From the NCBI GenBank assembly GCA_965204695.1, contig OZ242007.1:1302001-1366000 (forward strand): DNA of 64,000 nt. The letters are read 5' to 3'. The first letter of the stretch is position 1, and every line of letters starts with the position of its first letter. Below the pieces are notes generated by a model that had not been told where the DNA came from, did not search any database, and was given only the letters and a program-made list of their open reading frames with translations. This stretch comes from JAHEKD01 sp965204695. Its GTDB lineage: Bacteria > Pseudomonadota > Gammaproteobacteria > Arenicellales > JAHEKD01. This document shows, piece by piece, positions 44,518 through 54,508 of the stretch. Position numbers and translations under genes: made by a program.

Positions 44518-44946
44518 TTAAATTGATTCAGCTCTTTGATTCGCTAGTTTAGCCTGGCGCAGTTGACCCAAGGCTTGATGGCTGTTGGCTACTAAGCGCC
44601 AACAACCCCGTCTTAATGAGGCATGGGCATTCGATAATGACGCCGCGCGTTGAGCAAAGTTGATGGCTTGATTGTAGTCACCCAATAACAAATGTGTTTG
44701 TGCGGCTAGATACCAGGGAACCGGGTCAGTAGACTCTATTCGGATTGCGCGTTCTAAAGTAACCAGAGCTAGTTGTGGCCGCCCCGATTCTTGATACTGA
44801 ACTGCTTTATTTAACAATGAATTAATAGTCGGTGACGAGGGTGGCAGGATAACTTTGTTCTTATCATAATTCTTGTCAACAATAACAGCACATGCACTTA
44901 AACTGATTATCAACACGATTAAAGTAAATTGTTTAACTCTGTGCAT
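44518..44946 (-). CDS. TPR-repeat lipoprotein downstream of PBP1b
   Basis: From the ATG at 44946 the product has 142 residues: a lipoprotein signal (QFTLIVLIISLSACAV, lipobox LSAC), a Pro/Ser-rich linker, and two to three TPR-like repeats (NKAVQYQESGRPQLALVTLERAI and WYLAAQTHLLLGDYNQAINFAQ, in parts). The start is 4 bases after the mrcB stop, so they are probably cotranscribed. This suggests, without proof, a regulator of PBP1b, analogous in position but not in sequence to LpoB. A longer frame from 45048 overlaps mrcB and lacks a signal start. Confidence 0.82.
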   Translation of the reverse strand: MHRVKQFTLIVLIISLSACAVIVDKNYDKNKVILPPSSPTINSLLNKAVQYQESGRPQLALVTLERAIRIESTDPVPWYLAAQTHLLLGDYNQAINFAQRAASLSNAHASLRRGCWRLVANSHQALGQLRQAKLANQRAESI

Positions 44947-44950
44947 TAGA

Positions 44951-47377
44951 TTACTTTCTGTTAGTGCTGCCCTGATTTCGTTGCGAATCGTTATCGCCGG
45001 AGCCTCCAAAAAGCACTTCAAACCAGTCTTTAACTTCATCAACCACACTCTCTACTTTTTCCGGCATTTCAAAAGTTTCAATGATTTCCGGCAATTCCAG
45101 TTCAACAATCTGATTACAAGATTGAAATTGTGAGGGTTCTGTACCTAATCGAAATGGAATTGATACAGCAAGCTCACACTCCGGTTCGGTTCTAAGGCCA
45201 GTCAATTTATTGACACTTAAGTAATTGACATCAGGTGGAGGAGTATCTGGCCATTCCCGCAGCCGTAATTGGTTAAAAAGATGCTGCCACACTTTCATTG
45301 CACCGCTAGCACCAGTCAATCCCATTGATTTGTTATCATCGCGGCCTATCCAAACTACCGCCACCATGTCACCGCTATAACCTGCAAACCAGCTATCACG
45401 ATAATCATTTGTAGTCCCAGTTTTACCGGCTATGCCATAGTCACTGGGAAACTGACTTGACAAGGATCTCGCCGTGCCTGTTTTAACCACTTGTTTTAAA
45501 CCATAATCCAATAGGTGATTTGCGGCTGGCGATGTTACCCGCTGTACTGTTAGCGGATAACGTTCAATCGGTTCATCATCTGCAGATTGCACAGTTAATA
45601 TGCCACGTAATGGCGAATTAAAACCATCATTGGCGATTGTTTGGAACATTTGCGCCACTTCAATTGGCGTATGCTGACTAGCGCCGAGTAAAGTTGATGG
45701 AAAAGATTTGATTTCTGAGGTCAGTCCAAGCTGAAACATGGTATCAATGACAGCATCTACACCCATATCCATGCCCACACGCACTGCGGGTATATTATAA
45801 GATCGAGCTAAGGCCTCGACCAAAGTAACATTGCCATGATGTTGCTTATCGTAGTTACCCGGACTCCATTTTTTTCCAGCATCATCAATAATGGTTAGCG
45901 GTGAATCAGGAATCGAGCTCATCAAAGTATAATCATTGGAACGTTCAAACGCGGTAAGGTAAACCGCTGGCTTGACCAATGATCCGATGGAACGTTTAGC
46001 ATCTAACGCTCGATTAAAGCCCGCAAAGTCAGTGTCACGATCTGCCGTTAAGGCCAAAATTTCACCACTACTGGCACGTAATACTACAATTGCGCCTTGC
46101 AAAGTTCCTTCTTTAAGATTTTTACTTTGCTCAATTTTTTCGATGGATTCTTTTAACGCTCGATCTGCCGCTTGCTGAATAACCAAATCCATGGTTGTGT
46201 AAATCGCCATTCCCTCGCTTTGCAACAAATTCTCGTCATATTGTTGTGTCAACTGTCGTCTAACCAGATCGAGAAAAGAGGGGTAAGAACTTTTACGAAT
46301 AACGGTATTCTTTTTTACTCCCAGTGCAGCCTGTTTGATTTTCTCGGCTTGTTGTGCCGTTAATGTCTGCTCCGCTTGCATAATATCGATAATGACATTA
46401 CGGCGCAGGGTTGCACGCTCAGGATTACGTATTGGATTGTAATAGGACGGACCTTTGATCAATCCGACTAATAATGCTGACTCATGAGTATCAAGCTCAC
46501 TCATCGGTCGGCCGAAATAAAACTTGCTGGCCAATTCAAAACCATGAATTGCCCGGTTACCAGCCTGGCCCAGGTAAACTTCATTCAGATAAGTTTCCAG
46601 AATCTGCTGTTTGTCATAATGCAACTCCAATAAAATGGCCATCACCATTTCCTTGAGTTTGCGTTTAATGGTTCTTTCCGAACTCAAATAAAAATTCTTT
46701 ACCAATTGCTGAGTGATTGTGCTGCCGCCCTGCACTACCCTGCCTGCTTTGATATTAGCGACCATTGCTCTGGCGATACCAATAAAGTCCACGCCATAAT
46801 GTTGTAAAAACTTTCTATCTTCAGTTGCTAATAAAGTAAGAATAAAATCCTCAGGAACATCATGAATACTGACTAAATCTCTGTCTTCATGCTGTCCGGG
46901 GCGAAGGCTACCAATTAATTGCGGTTCAAGGGTAAATACTGAAACTAATGAAGAATCACGCAGATTTATGATAGATTTGATTCGATCAGCACTGAACTCG
47001 ACCCGTAAAGCCAAATCCAGTTGTTGCTCTTCCCAAAATTTGTAAGGTCGGGTCACCAGGCTGACAGAATTCTCAGCCACCTGATAGCTGGCCATGCGAT
47101 CAACAGTCGTAACTTTTCTATAGCCTAGACGCTCCAGCTGATCGATAAATGCGGCTTGATCCATTTTTAAACCAGGATAAATCTCCTGTGGTCGGGCATA
47201 AACATGAGCAGGTACCGCCCATTTTTTACCTTCAAATTGGGCGACTACCTGGCGGTCAAGTTGATAAACCCAATAGCCGCCAACAACCAGGCCCACAAGT
47301 AAAACAACAAAAAACAGCCGGACTAAGAATCCAACTAATCCAACAGATTTTTTTGCTTTTTTTCTACGTCTAGCCAT
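44951..47377 (-). CDS. mrcB: Bifunctional peptidoglycan synthase PBP1b
   Basis: Class A penicillin-binding protein with both glycosyltransferase and transpeptidase activity. The 808-residue product has a basic cytoplasmic tail (ARRRKKAKKSVG), one membrane helix, the UB2H domain typical of PBP1b (around RLGYRKVTTVDR), the GT51 motifs ATEDRKFLQHYGVD and GGSTITQQLVKN, and the transpeptidase motifs SIGSLVKP (SxxK), SYN in ARSYNIPAV, and KTGTTNDYRDSW. It overlaps the DUF2007 gene by 8 bases and precedes a TPR lipoprotein. Confidence 0.96.
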   Translation of the reverse strand: MARRRKKAKKSVGLVGFLVRLFFVVLLVGLVVGGYWVYQLDRQVVAQFEGKKWAVPAHVYARPQEIYPGLKMDQAAFIDQLERLGYRKVTTVDRMASYQVAENSVSLVTRPYKFWEEQQLDLALRVEFSADRIKSIINLRDSSLVSVFTLEPQLIGSLRPGQHEDRDLVSIHDVPEDFILTLLATEDRKFLQHYGVDFIGIARAMVANIKAGRVVQGGSTITQQLVKNFYLSSERTIKRKLKEMVMAILLELHYDKQQILETYLNEVYLGQAGNRAIHGFELASKFYFGRPMSELDTHESALLVGLIKGPSYYNPIRNPERATLRRNVIIDIMQAEQTLTAQQAEKIKQAALGVKKNTVIRKSSYPSFLDLVRRQLTQQYDENLLQSEGMAIYTTMDLVIQQAADRALKESIEKIEQSKNLKEGTLQGAIVVLRASSGEILALTADRDTDFAGFNRALDAKRSIGSLVKPAVYLTAFERSNDYTLMSSIPDSPLTIIDDAGKKWSPGNYDKQHHGNVTLVEALARSYNIPAVRVGMDMGVDAVIDTMFQLGLTSEIKSFPSTLLGASQHTPIEVAQMFQTIANDGFNSPLRGILTVQSADDEPIERYPLTVQRVTSPAANHLLDYGLKQVVKTGTARSLSSQFPSDYGIAGKTGTTNDYRDSWFAGYSGDMVAVVWIGRDDNKSMGLTGASGAMKVWQHLFNQLRLREWPDTPPPDVNYLSVNKLTGLRTEPECELAVSIPFRLGTEPSQFQSCNQIVELELPEIIETFEMPEKVESVVDEVKDWFEVLFGGSGDNDSQRNQGSTNRK

Positions 47378-47684
47378 CTAAATCCCTGGGGGAATCACAT
47401 GCCCAGCAAAAATCAAAGGTCACGGGTGAACACTCCTGACAACAGGGGCAAAGCCATTGTTCATCAGTAGCAGCTTGTTCAAATTGTGCGATTAATTGCT
47501 TAGCCTGATCTAGATCCTTTTCATCGGTTAGCCAAACTTCAGGGTAAGCGTGAGTAAAAGGCACTTCACCCATAGCGGCCGAAGCATTAGTGTTTTGCAA
47601 TAATGCTTTGATGTGATTTTGATCCAGTAAATCTAAAATTAACTGCGCCTGCGGCAAATCCTGCGCTTGATAGAGTCTTATCAT
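47370..47684 (-). CDS. DUF2007 domain protein with C-terminal zinc ribbon
   Basis: The 104-residue protein begins MIRLYQAQDLPQAQLILDLL, the DUF2007 (GlnB-like fold) pattern, with PEVWLTDEKDLDQAKQLI. The C-terminus has four paired cysteines in CPCCQE and CWAC (plus one more), a likely zinc-binding ribbon found in many proteobacterial members. Its role is not known. It overlaps the start of mrcB by 8 bases. Confidence 0.88.
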   Translation of the reverse strand: MIRLYQAQDLPQAQLILDLLDQNHIKALLQNTNASAAMGEVPFTHAYPEVWLTDEKDLDQAKQLIAQFEQAATDEQWLCPCCQECSPVTFDFCWACDSPRDLDG

Positions 47685-47768
47685 TTAACGATGAATTATT
47701 GTTCGTCAACCTTATTATTCTATCAATGCTTGAATCAAGCCTGAAACTAAAAACAAAGATAATTGGTA

Positions 47769-48839
47769 TTATTGGTTTTCAGCATCAACAAGTTGCTGAT
47801 CTTCAGGCCAAGCCCGGATGATAGCTTGCACCAGTGTTGCCAATGGAATAGCAAAAAACACCCCCCAAATCCCCCATAGTCCACCAAAAAATAACACCGC
47901 CACGATAATCGCCACCGGATGCATGTTCACCACCTCAGAAAACAACCAGGGTACTAACACATTGCCATCCAGGGCTTGAATAATAAAATAGGCAATCGCC
48001 ACATAACCAAAATCCCAAGACCAACCCCATTGAAACCAGGCAATCATCAAAACCGGAATAGTCACTACTGCTGCACCAACATAAGGGACTAATACTGATA
48101 AACCAACAGCAACGGCTAATAAGGCGGCATATTGCAGCTCCAAAAACACAAAAGTTACGCCACTGACAGCTGTAACAATAAGGATTTCAAGAAATTTGCC
48201 TCGAATATAGTTACTGAATTGGGCATTAGATTCGCGCCAGACTTTATTAGTCAATTGGCGATCACTGGGCATGAAGTTGGTAAACCAGTCGATGATTTTG
48301 TCTTTATCTTTAAGAAACAGAAATACCAAAATCGGCATGATAATCAAAAAAATCAGAATCGTGACTATGTTTTGCAATGATGAAACGGAAATGGAAAGCA
48401 GCTTTTGACCGTAAATCGTAATTTCGCTACGAATAATACTAATCACATCACGGATTTGGTCTTCTGAAACCAAATCAGGGTAACGCTCAGGCAGTTGCAG
48501 CAAAGTAAACTGACCACGGTTAATAATAAAGGGTATCTGTTGTACCAACTGACTAATCTGTTCAGTTAACAGCGGTAATAGCCAAAGCAAAATAGCGAAT
48601 AACGAAAACAAAAACAATATGAATACTAAGCAAACAGCCACAATGCGCGACAAACCAAAATTTTGCATACGCTTAACCATACCTTCCAATACATAGGCCA
48701 ATACCATTGAAGCCAACACTGGACCGAGAATGTTGCCAAACAGAAAAATAATTACCGAGATGATTACTAACAACAATGCCAGGAAAACCACCTGTGGGTT
48801 GGAAAAATGACGCCTAAACCAATCGGTAATTAAATTCAT
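47769..48839 (-). CDS. AI-2E family transporter (PerM/YdgG-like)
   Basis: The 356-residue polytopic protein has about eight membrane segments and the family signature region LSVLVPYVGAAVVTIPVLMIAW together with ALDGNVLVPWLFSEVVNMHPV (each in part). Despite the name, substrates in this family vary and include ions and peptidoglycan precursors in some lineages. It is 14 bases downstream of the DUF885 gene on the same strand. Confidence 0.88.
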   Translation of the reverse strand: MNLITDWFRRHFSNPQVVFLALLLVIISVIIFLFGNILGPVLASMVLAYVLEGMVKRMQNFGLSRIVAVCLVFILFLFSLFAILLWLLPLLTEQISQLVQQIPFIINRGQFTLLQLPERYPDLVSEDQIRDVISIIRSEITIYGQKLLSISVSSLQNIVTILIFLIIMPILVFLFLKDKDKIIDWFTNFMPSDRQLTNKVWRESNAQFSNYIRGKFLEILIVTAVSGVTFVFLELQYAALLAVAVGLSVLVPYVGAAVVTIPVLMIAWFQWGWSWDFGYVAIAYFIIQALDGNVLVPWLFSEVVNMHPVAIIVAVLFFGGLWGIWGVFFAIPLATLVQAIIRAWPEDQQLVDAENQ

Positions 48840-48853
48840 AGTGACATTTTAGC

Positions 48854-50518
48854 TTATCTAGCTGTAATCTCCCGCATAACCCCATTCAGAGCTTCAATAC
48901 CAAACTGACGTTTAATGACTTGCGCTAGCGATATTGAGCCAGATGCCAGTAATTTATCGTGAAAAGACTTAAGCTTAAATGAATCCTGTGACTGCTCCCG
49001 TCCACGTAAAGCATTAATCATCGCCCACCCAAGCGCATAACCCATAGGTACTGTGGGAGCACGGGTATACCAAGAAACATCTGCCATGGCCTGTTGCTTA
49101 GTAAAACCTAAACGGTCACATAGTTTCTGCGCTGCCTGTTCTTTGGAAACATTATTAACATGCAAATCAACATCAATTAGAACTCGCAATGCTCGCCAGA
49201 GCCTGTCTTTGAGCAAAATAAATTGATTCAACGGCTGATCTAAATAACCTTGTTCAACCATCAATTGCTCAGTATAAAGTGCCCAACCTTCATAAAACGT
49301 TGCTGATGTATTAATAATTCGAGGCCAAGTAGAACTTACAGGATTCAGATTAGCAACAGTGAACTGCAAATGATGACCGGGGTAGGCTTCATGCACACTG
49401 GTATGCTTTATTGCCAAGAAATTATGTTCACCTAATGCCTGCTCATCATCAGTTGGCGTCACATAATAGAACCCTTGCTGTTTGTCATCGCCAACCATAG
49501 GCGGCATGTAGGCAGCAAATGGAATTTGATGACGCAAGAAGATTGGAGTTTCAACGACATCCAATTGATCAATTGTCGGCAAACTGACAAGGTCGTTGTC
49601 TTTAACAAAAGCTTTTGCCGATTGCATCGCCTCTTGGTAAATCGAAATTAACGAATTGCCATCTGGATGATCAGCACTAAGTTGTTGAGTTAATCCCTGA
49701 ACATCCTGATGTCCAGCCAATTCCTGGCAAGTTTGTTTTAATTCTAAACAGGTTTGTTCTGCTAACCTCAAACCAAAATCGTATAGCTGTTGATGATTAA
49801 TATCTAATCCATGACTTAGCTGTAGCAATTTATTAAACCGATGCTCACCGCAAGCGAAATTGCCCTGAGCCGTGGTGCCGATTTCAGATGCCAAAAAACG
49901 GGCAAAATTTTGTATGGTCTTTCGCGCTTCGTCTATTTCCTGTACTAATGAAGGTCCGCGACTAACTGCCTCCTCAACTTTGGGATGACTGGTCAATGAA
50001 TGCATGAATACATCACCAGCCTTGGCAGACTGAATCGTTTGCTCCAGCCAATCAAACGGAATCACTTCAGGTTGCTGCTGTAACATTTCTTGTGCCCGCC
50101 ACAAATAATCAGGCACTGCCTTCAGTCTTGATGACAAGGCTCTTGCGAATCCTTCAACTGGCCTTTGCAGTAATTGATCTATAGCATTTAAGGGTAGGTA
50201 TCGTTGTGGGTCACGAAAGCGCCAATCAAAGTTCAACAAAGCCTGGCGTTCGAGATAAACATGACCAATCAAAGAATCGAAATCCAACTGCCGATCAGCA
50301 TCCAGATTTTGATAATCCACTTCTTCAAGCGTATTCAGAAGATTGTCATGCAGTGTTAACAACGCTCCCATTTCACTATTGGAAAATGGAGTTAACTCGC
50401 CCGCATGATTTTGACCACAGTCCACCGCCGTTTCCGGATGGAAGCGAAACCAGGCACTGAAATAATCATTAACTAGACTATCAAATTCAGTGTTTGGGTT
50501 TTCAACACTATCTTGCAT
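48854..50518 (-). CDS. DUF885 family metallopeptidase-like protein
   Basis: The 554-residue protein has the DUF885 signatures, in particular the zinc-binding-like HEAYPGHHLQFT (HExxxGHH) and FYEGWALYTEQLM, with an ordinary all-helical layout. No signal peptide is seen, so it is probably cytoplasmic. Members resemble M3/M32 zinc peptidases and a peptidase role is inferred. It shares a short spacer with the AI-2E gene downstream. Confidence 0.88.
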   Translation of the reverse strand: MQDSVENPNTEFDSLVNDYFSAWFRFHPETAVDCGQNHAGELTPFSNSEMGALLTLHDNLLNTLEEVDYQNLDADRQLDFDSLIGHVYLERQALLNFDWRFRDPQRYLPLNAIDQLLQRPVEGFARALSSRLKAVPDYLWRAQEMLQQQPEVIPFDWLEQTIQSAKAGDVFMHSLTSHPKVEEAVSRGPSLVQEIDEARKTIQNFARFLASEIGTTAQGNFACGEHRFNKLLQLSHGLDINHQQLYDFGLRLAEQTCLELKQTCQELAGHQDVQGLTQQLSADHPDGNSLISIYQEAMQSAKAFVKDNDLVSLPTIDQLDVVETPIFLRHQIPFAAYMPPMVGDDKQQGFYYVTPTDDEQALGEHNFLAIKHTSVHEAYPGHHLQFTVANLNPVSSTWPRIINTSATFYEGWALYTEQLMVEQGYLDQPLNQFILLKDRLWRALRVLIDVDLHVNNVSKEQAAQKLCDRLGFTKQQAMADVSWYTRAPTVPMGYALGWAMINALRGREQSQDSFKLKSFHDKLLASGSISLAQVIKRQFGIEALNGVMREITAR

Positions 50519-50585
50519 TTAAGGCAGATAATTTTTAGGACGGTCAATTATACGCAAGCGCTATGTTAATTTGTTTACAAATTAA

Positions 50586-52040
50586 TTATTCTTGCTCAAG
50601 AGAATCGGAGTTGGTTTTTTTTAAATCTACTAATAATCGCTTGAATTCTTCAGACTCATCCAACACTTCCCCGGCAGAGTTTTTGATTAAATCAACCTGC
50701 TTATCGGATAAGTTAAACGTGGTTGGAATTCGATGTAGCTCATACATTTCTTCTGCATTCGGGTGAAATTCAAAACTTACCTCGATTAAATAAGGCTCGG
50801 TTTCAAAACAGTCAGTTTGGTCTATATTTTGCCTGGCATATTCCCAACAACGATCAATTGTCACTTGGTCACGCCAACGCGACATATTCTCGCGCATCAT
50901 ACTGATAGTTTCAAAACTCAATGAATTAATCGAAACATTTAAGGCAGAATTTATAGCGTCTTTGAGTTTAATCTGCTTGCTTTGGCTGGAATCAATAGCT
51001 GATGAGGATTTAGCATCGACAACAATCACCACCGCTTTACGCACGTCTTTATGATCAATAAGCTTCAAAGTATTCCAGGCTCCGCCTTGGCGCTCGAAGA
51101 CATTAATAATTGATCGAAGTCCGAGATTATCGGTCAAGACACCATCATATAAATGAATGTAAGGGTAATTCTCAACATCCTGAAAGGTTTTATATTTATG
51201 GGCCAAATGATAATTGCGAGATCTTGCATCACCTTTTTTTAAAGCATCTCTAACCCAACGTGGCAACTTATTATCACACTGGTCACTTTTGTTCCTGAAG
51301 GTAATTGGACTGAAAGCCACAGGCACAGCTGATGAGGCCATCACGGCTTTCGATATTGGCATCTCGGAAACATTCAAGCAAAACATATCAAACTGACGTT
51401 GCTCAAAAGCGATTTGAGTGCCGAAACCAACTTCTGAAGCATTGATCATAATAAATGGCGTATCTGCCCGCTGCATGGCATCAATGGTCGAGCCATCAAA
51501 TAACAACTTATCCAAATATTTTGCTGCCAGATCGCTACGATCAAAGGCCGAGGTTGATAGATTAGGCCAATGCCATGGGCTTAGTAACAGCTGATATAAA
51601 TCGAGTTGAAAGTTATGTCTTAGGAACTTATCCTCATAATCTTGAAAGATTTGATCGCCATAAAGCCCATAGTAAGCCGCAGTAAAACTACCACCTGATA
51701 CTGAGGTGATTAAATCGACTTCATCCAGCAATGATTTTTTCTGACCATCAATTTCAATTTCAGTTTGTTTAAGTTTTTCCAAGACACCATAGGCCAAAGT
51801 AGCCGCCCGAGTTCCGCCGCCAGAAAAAGATAAAACTAAAAACAAAGAATCTGAGCCATTGGAAACAGAGTTACTTAAATAGTAACCGTCGTTAGTGTTA
51901 ACTTCCGGTAGAAAATAATCAGGAGGTTGCTTTATTGTGCAGGCAGAAAGTAAGAGGCAGAAAAATAGAATAATAAAGGAAAGTGGGCGAAATCCTTTTT
52001 GCGGAACAAGCTTATTTTTTAATCTCAAAGTCATCGGCAT
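50586..52040 (-). CDS. Patatin-like phospholipase lipoprotein
   Basis: The 484-residue product has a basic N-terminus, a lipoprotein signal with lipobox LSAC (FFCLLLSACTIK) and a patatin domain. The oxyanion hole is SFSGGGTRAATLAYGVL, the nucleophile serine is in ITSVSGGSF (S-x-S-x-G in place of G-x-S-x-G), and the catalytic Asp is in YDGVLTDNLGL. It should act on lipids at the envelope. Its start overlaps the end of the nitrilase-family gene by 29 bases; a later start would reduce this overlap but still keep the signal. Confidence 0.86.
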   Translation of the reverse strand: MPMTLRLKNKLVPQKGFRPLSFIILFFCLLLSACTIKQPPDYFLPEVNTNDGYYLSNSVSNGSDSLFLVLSFSGGGTRAATLAYGVLEKLKQTEIEIDGQKKSLLDEVDLITSVSGGSFTAAYYGLYGDQIFQDYEDKFLRHNFQLDLYQLLLSPWHWPNLSTSAFDRSDLAAKYLDKLLFDGSTIDAMQRADTPFIMINASEVGFGTQIAFEQRQFDMFCLNVSEMPISKAVMASSAVPVAFSPITFRNKSDQCDNKLPRWVRDALKKGDARSRNYHLAHKYKTFQDVENYPYIHLYDGVLTDNLGLRSIINVFERQGGAWNTLKLIDHKDVRKAVVIVVDAKSSSAIDSSQSKQIKLKDAINSALNVSINSLSFETISMMRENMSRWRDQVTIDRCWEYARQNIDQTDCFETEPYLIEVSFEFHPNAEEMYELHRIPTTFNLSDKQVDLIKNSAGEVLDESEEFKRLLVDLKKTNSDSLEQE

Positions 52041-52788
52041 CTAGTTTAGCCGGAAAATGTTCTCTAAATTCATTTAACGCCTGCATATCCAGTGTTTGTG
52101 TGGCGAGCATTTGATTATCCTTACAATCCACCATTGATTTGCCCATAAAGTCTAAAATAGCTGTGCCACCTGAAAACGAATTACCGATACCATCCTCACC
52201 AATTCGATTAACGCCGACCACATAGCTTTGGTTTTCGATCGCCCGAGCTACCAGTAACGAGTCCCATGCAAACTGGCGTGGGCTAGGCCAGTTTGCCACA
52301 TAAAGCGCCACATCATAATCATCTCGATTACGGCTCCATACTGGAAAACGCAGGTCATAACAAACAAATAAGGCAAATCGCCAGCCATTTAGTTCAATCA
52401 CCACCCGTTCATCACCTGCGGTGAAATTGACATGTTCCTTACCATAACGAAATAAATGACGTTTGTCATAATAATCAAATGTGCCGTCTGGTCTGGCCCA
52501 TAACATGCGATTCACAAACACGTCTTCATCCAATTTCATAATCAGACTGCCTGTGATGACAGCATTTTTTTTGCTGGCCCTTTCCAACATCCAGGCAACC
52601 GATTCACCGTCCATTGTTTCAAAACAATCCTTGGGATACATAGAAAATCCGGTACTGAACATCTCCGGCAATACAATCAAATCCGTTTCATCAATCGCCT
52701 CAAAATGCGCATCGTACATCGCTCTATTGCCTGCTGGGTCGTGCCAGAGGATGAGGTCTTGGATGATGGTGACTTTTAAATTATTCAT
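52012..52788 (-). CDS. Omega-amidase YafV-like (nitrilase family)
   Basis: Carbon-nitrogen hydrolase of the Nit2/YafV type, which deaminates alpha-keto acid amides such as 2-oxoglutaramate. The catalytic Glu is in LIVLPEMFSTGFSM, the Lys in YDKRHLFRYGKE, and the Cys in FALFVCYDLRFPVW, the Glu-Lys-Cys triad. Length (258) is normal. It is encoded on its own and overlaps the patatin gene at its 3' end. Confidence 0.92.
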   Translation of the reverse strand: MNNLKVTIIQDLILWHDPAGNRAMYDAHFEAIDETDLIVLPEMFSTGFSMYPKDCFETMDGESVAWMLERASKKNAVITGSLIMKLDEDVFVNRMLWARPDGTFDYYDKRHLFRYGKEHVNFTAGDERVVIELNGWRFALFVCYDLRFPVWSRNRDDYDVALYVANWPSPRQFAWDSLLVARAIENQSYVVGVNRIGEDGIGNSFSGGTAILDFMGKSMVDCKDNQMLATQTLDMQALNEFREHFPAKLDADDFEIKK

Positions 52789-52985
52789 GTACTTCTTAGC
52801 TAAGTGAAGTTGGATCAGTTAATTATAAAGAAAATGTTCAACTCCGGTGAATAATTGCTTTTAGTACACCTTATTTAGGTTAAGAACTTAAACTTCTTTG
52901 GACAAACGTTATTATGAAAATTAGTATTCGTTGATAAAATTTAGTATATTGTCTATGGGAAAGAATAAAAGGAGGCTAAATTATA

Positions 52986-54284
52986 ATGCTGCTAAACAAG
53001 TCCTTTAATTTTCTAAAGATAATTTGCTTACTACCAATTATCTATAGTGATTACTTATATTCTGCTGATTCGAAATATATAGGTGGTTATAACCAGAATG
53101 CTAAAACTGTTATTATTTTCGTTCATGGTGTTCTAGGGGACAGTAGGACAAGCTGGACGAACGAAACTACCAAAGAGTATTGGCCAGAATTAATAACAAA
53201 AGATCCTGACTTTAAAGATTCTAATGTCTATGTCTTCGATTACCGTACATTACCATTAGCAAGAAGTCTCACAATACCTATGGTTGCGAGAGAAATGAAG
53301 GATCAATTAGAAAGAAGCCATGTTTTAAATCATCCAAGGATAATTTTCCTCGCACATAGTATGGGAGGGTTAGTAGTTCGTGAGTTTTTAATTAATTCGG
53401 AAAACGTTGTAAATAAAATTGATTTTATATATTTTTTCGCTACACCCACAAATGGAAGTCCGGAGGCACTAATAACTAGTTACTTAAGTCGCAACCCTCA
53501 ATTCGGAAATATGAGACCCCTCCAATCTGATAATTATCTGGCAATATTACAGACTAATTGGCTAGATAGAAGATTCAATATCAAGTCATTTTGCGCTTTT
53601 GAAGGAAAAAAATTGAGATTTGGCTTATTCAATTATCGCAAAATTGTAAACCAGGCCAGCGCCTTAAGTTTATGTACTGAGCCAGCAACTTTGATACAAG
53701 AGAATCACTTCAATATAGTCAAGCCATCAATAAGTTTAAAAAAGAACGAAACCAACGCATATTATGCATTCAAAGAGGCCTTTGAGTTAACTAAACCTGT
53801 ATTTATAACTGACTTAAACGAAAATCTAATATCCAGCGACCATAAGCCACATGGTGACATACAAAAGGATAGAGTGTATTGGAACTATAAAAATAATAGC
53901 ATTTATATTAACAACAAACATTTTAAAAGAGGTTTACTACTGCATCCAAATGGACCAACTAGTGATGTTTATTTAAGCCCAGACGGTGAGGTAGGCGTCT
54001 TCTATGATTTAAAACCTAGAAAAAATAATTTCAAGAGATTCAAAGCAACAATAGGTTTAGCTGAACCAGAATGTGAACCTATAGATGGAAATTCTGGTAG
54101 TGTTGAATTTATCCTTAAAACAGATGACTATGAAGGTTTTTCAAGAACCATAAAATATGGAAAGACATATCCGGTTGATGAGTATGTTGGGGATGTTGAG
54201 CGCTTAGAATTGATTACGAATAATAATCGGGATGGAAATAGGTGTGACAGCGCAGTATGGGCTAACGCACGTTTGGTGAGATAA
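52986..54284 (+). CDS. Secreted alpha/beta hydrolase with C-terminal NPCBM-like domain
   Basis: The 432-residue product has a signal-like N-terminus. It is followed by a PGAP1/lipase-like alpha/beta-hydrolase domain (VIIFVHGVLGDS; nucleophile Ser125 in FLAHSMGGLVVREFL), then a C-terminal region from about residue 285. That region resembles NPCBM/NEW2 carbohydrate-binding modules (YWNYKNNSIYINNKHFKRG, LLLHPNG and LDLYD-like FYDLKPRKNN, then DSAVWANARLV). The domain call is moderate. The gene is visibly more AT-rich than its neighbours, so horizontal transfer is possible. A strong AGGAGG site precedes the ATG. Confidence 0.78.
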   Translation: MLLNKSFNFLKIICLLPIIYSDYLYSADSKYIGGYNQNAKTVIIFVHGVLGDSRTSWTNETTKEYWPELITKDPDFKDSNVYVFDYRTLPLARSLTIPMVAREMKDQLERSHVLNHPRIIFLAHSMGGLVVREFLINSENVVNKIDFIYFFATPTNGSPEALITSYLSRNPQFGNMRPLQSDNYLAILQTNWLDRRFNIKSFCAFEGKKLRFGLFNYRKIVNQASALSLCTEPATLIQENHFNIVKPSISLKKNETNAYYAFKEAFELTKPVFITDLNENLISSDHKPHGDIQKDRVYWNYKNNSIYINNKHFKRGLLLHPNGPTSDVYLSPDGEVGVFYDLKPRKNNFKRFKATIGLAEPECEPIDGNSGSVEFILKTDDYEGFSRTIKYGKTYPVDEYVGDVERLELITNNNRDGNRCDSAVWANARLVR

Positions 54285-54508
54285 TAAACGATCAGCAATT
54301 AATAATTGATTGTTTTTACATATCTTAAATCTCACATTCTAACGATAAATACTTAATTTAGTAGTTTGATCGGTACAAGAGTTACATGACTAAGTGTCAC
54401 TCTAAGCCACTCAGTGCTGGAGGATCTTTGTTTAGGCCCGAACAGCCATAAGGAGATTCCTCCACTCACTACGTTCGGTTTTATGCCCGAATGGGTGCGG
54501 AATGACAG
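54285..54508. other. Intergenic region with hairpin and repeat-like sequence
   Basis: The first part is plain AT-rich. From 54419 there is an imperfect GGAGGATCT/AGATTCCTCC hairpin, then CTCCACTCACTACGTTCGG and a segment GGAATGACAG. This resembles widespread intergenic repeats ending in a GGAATGACA or GGATGACA, and the sequence GTTTAGGCCCGAA matches that at 38166-38306. Possibly a dispersed repeat or terminator. Confidence 0.4.
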
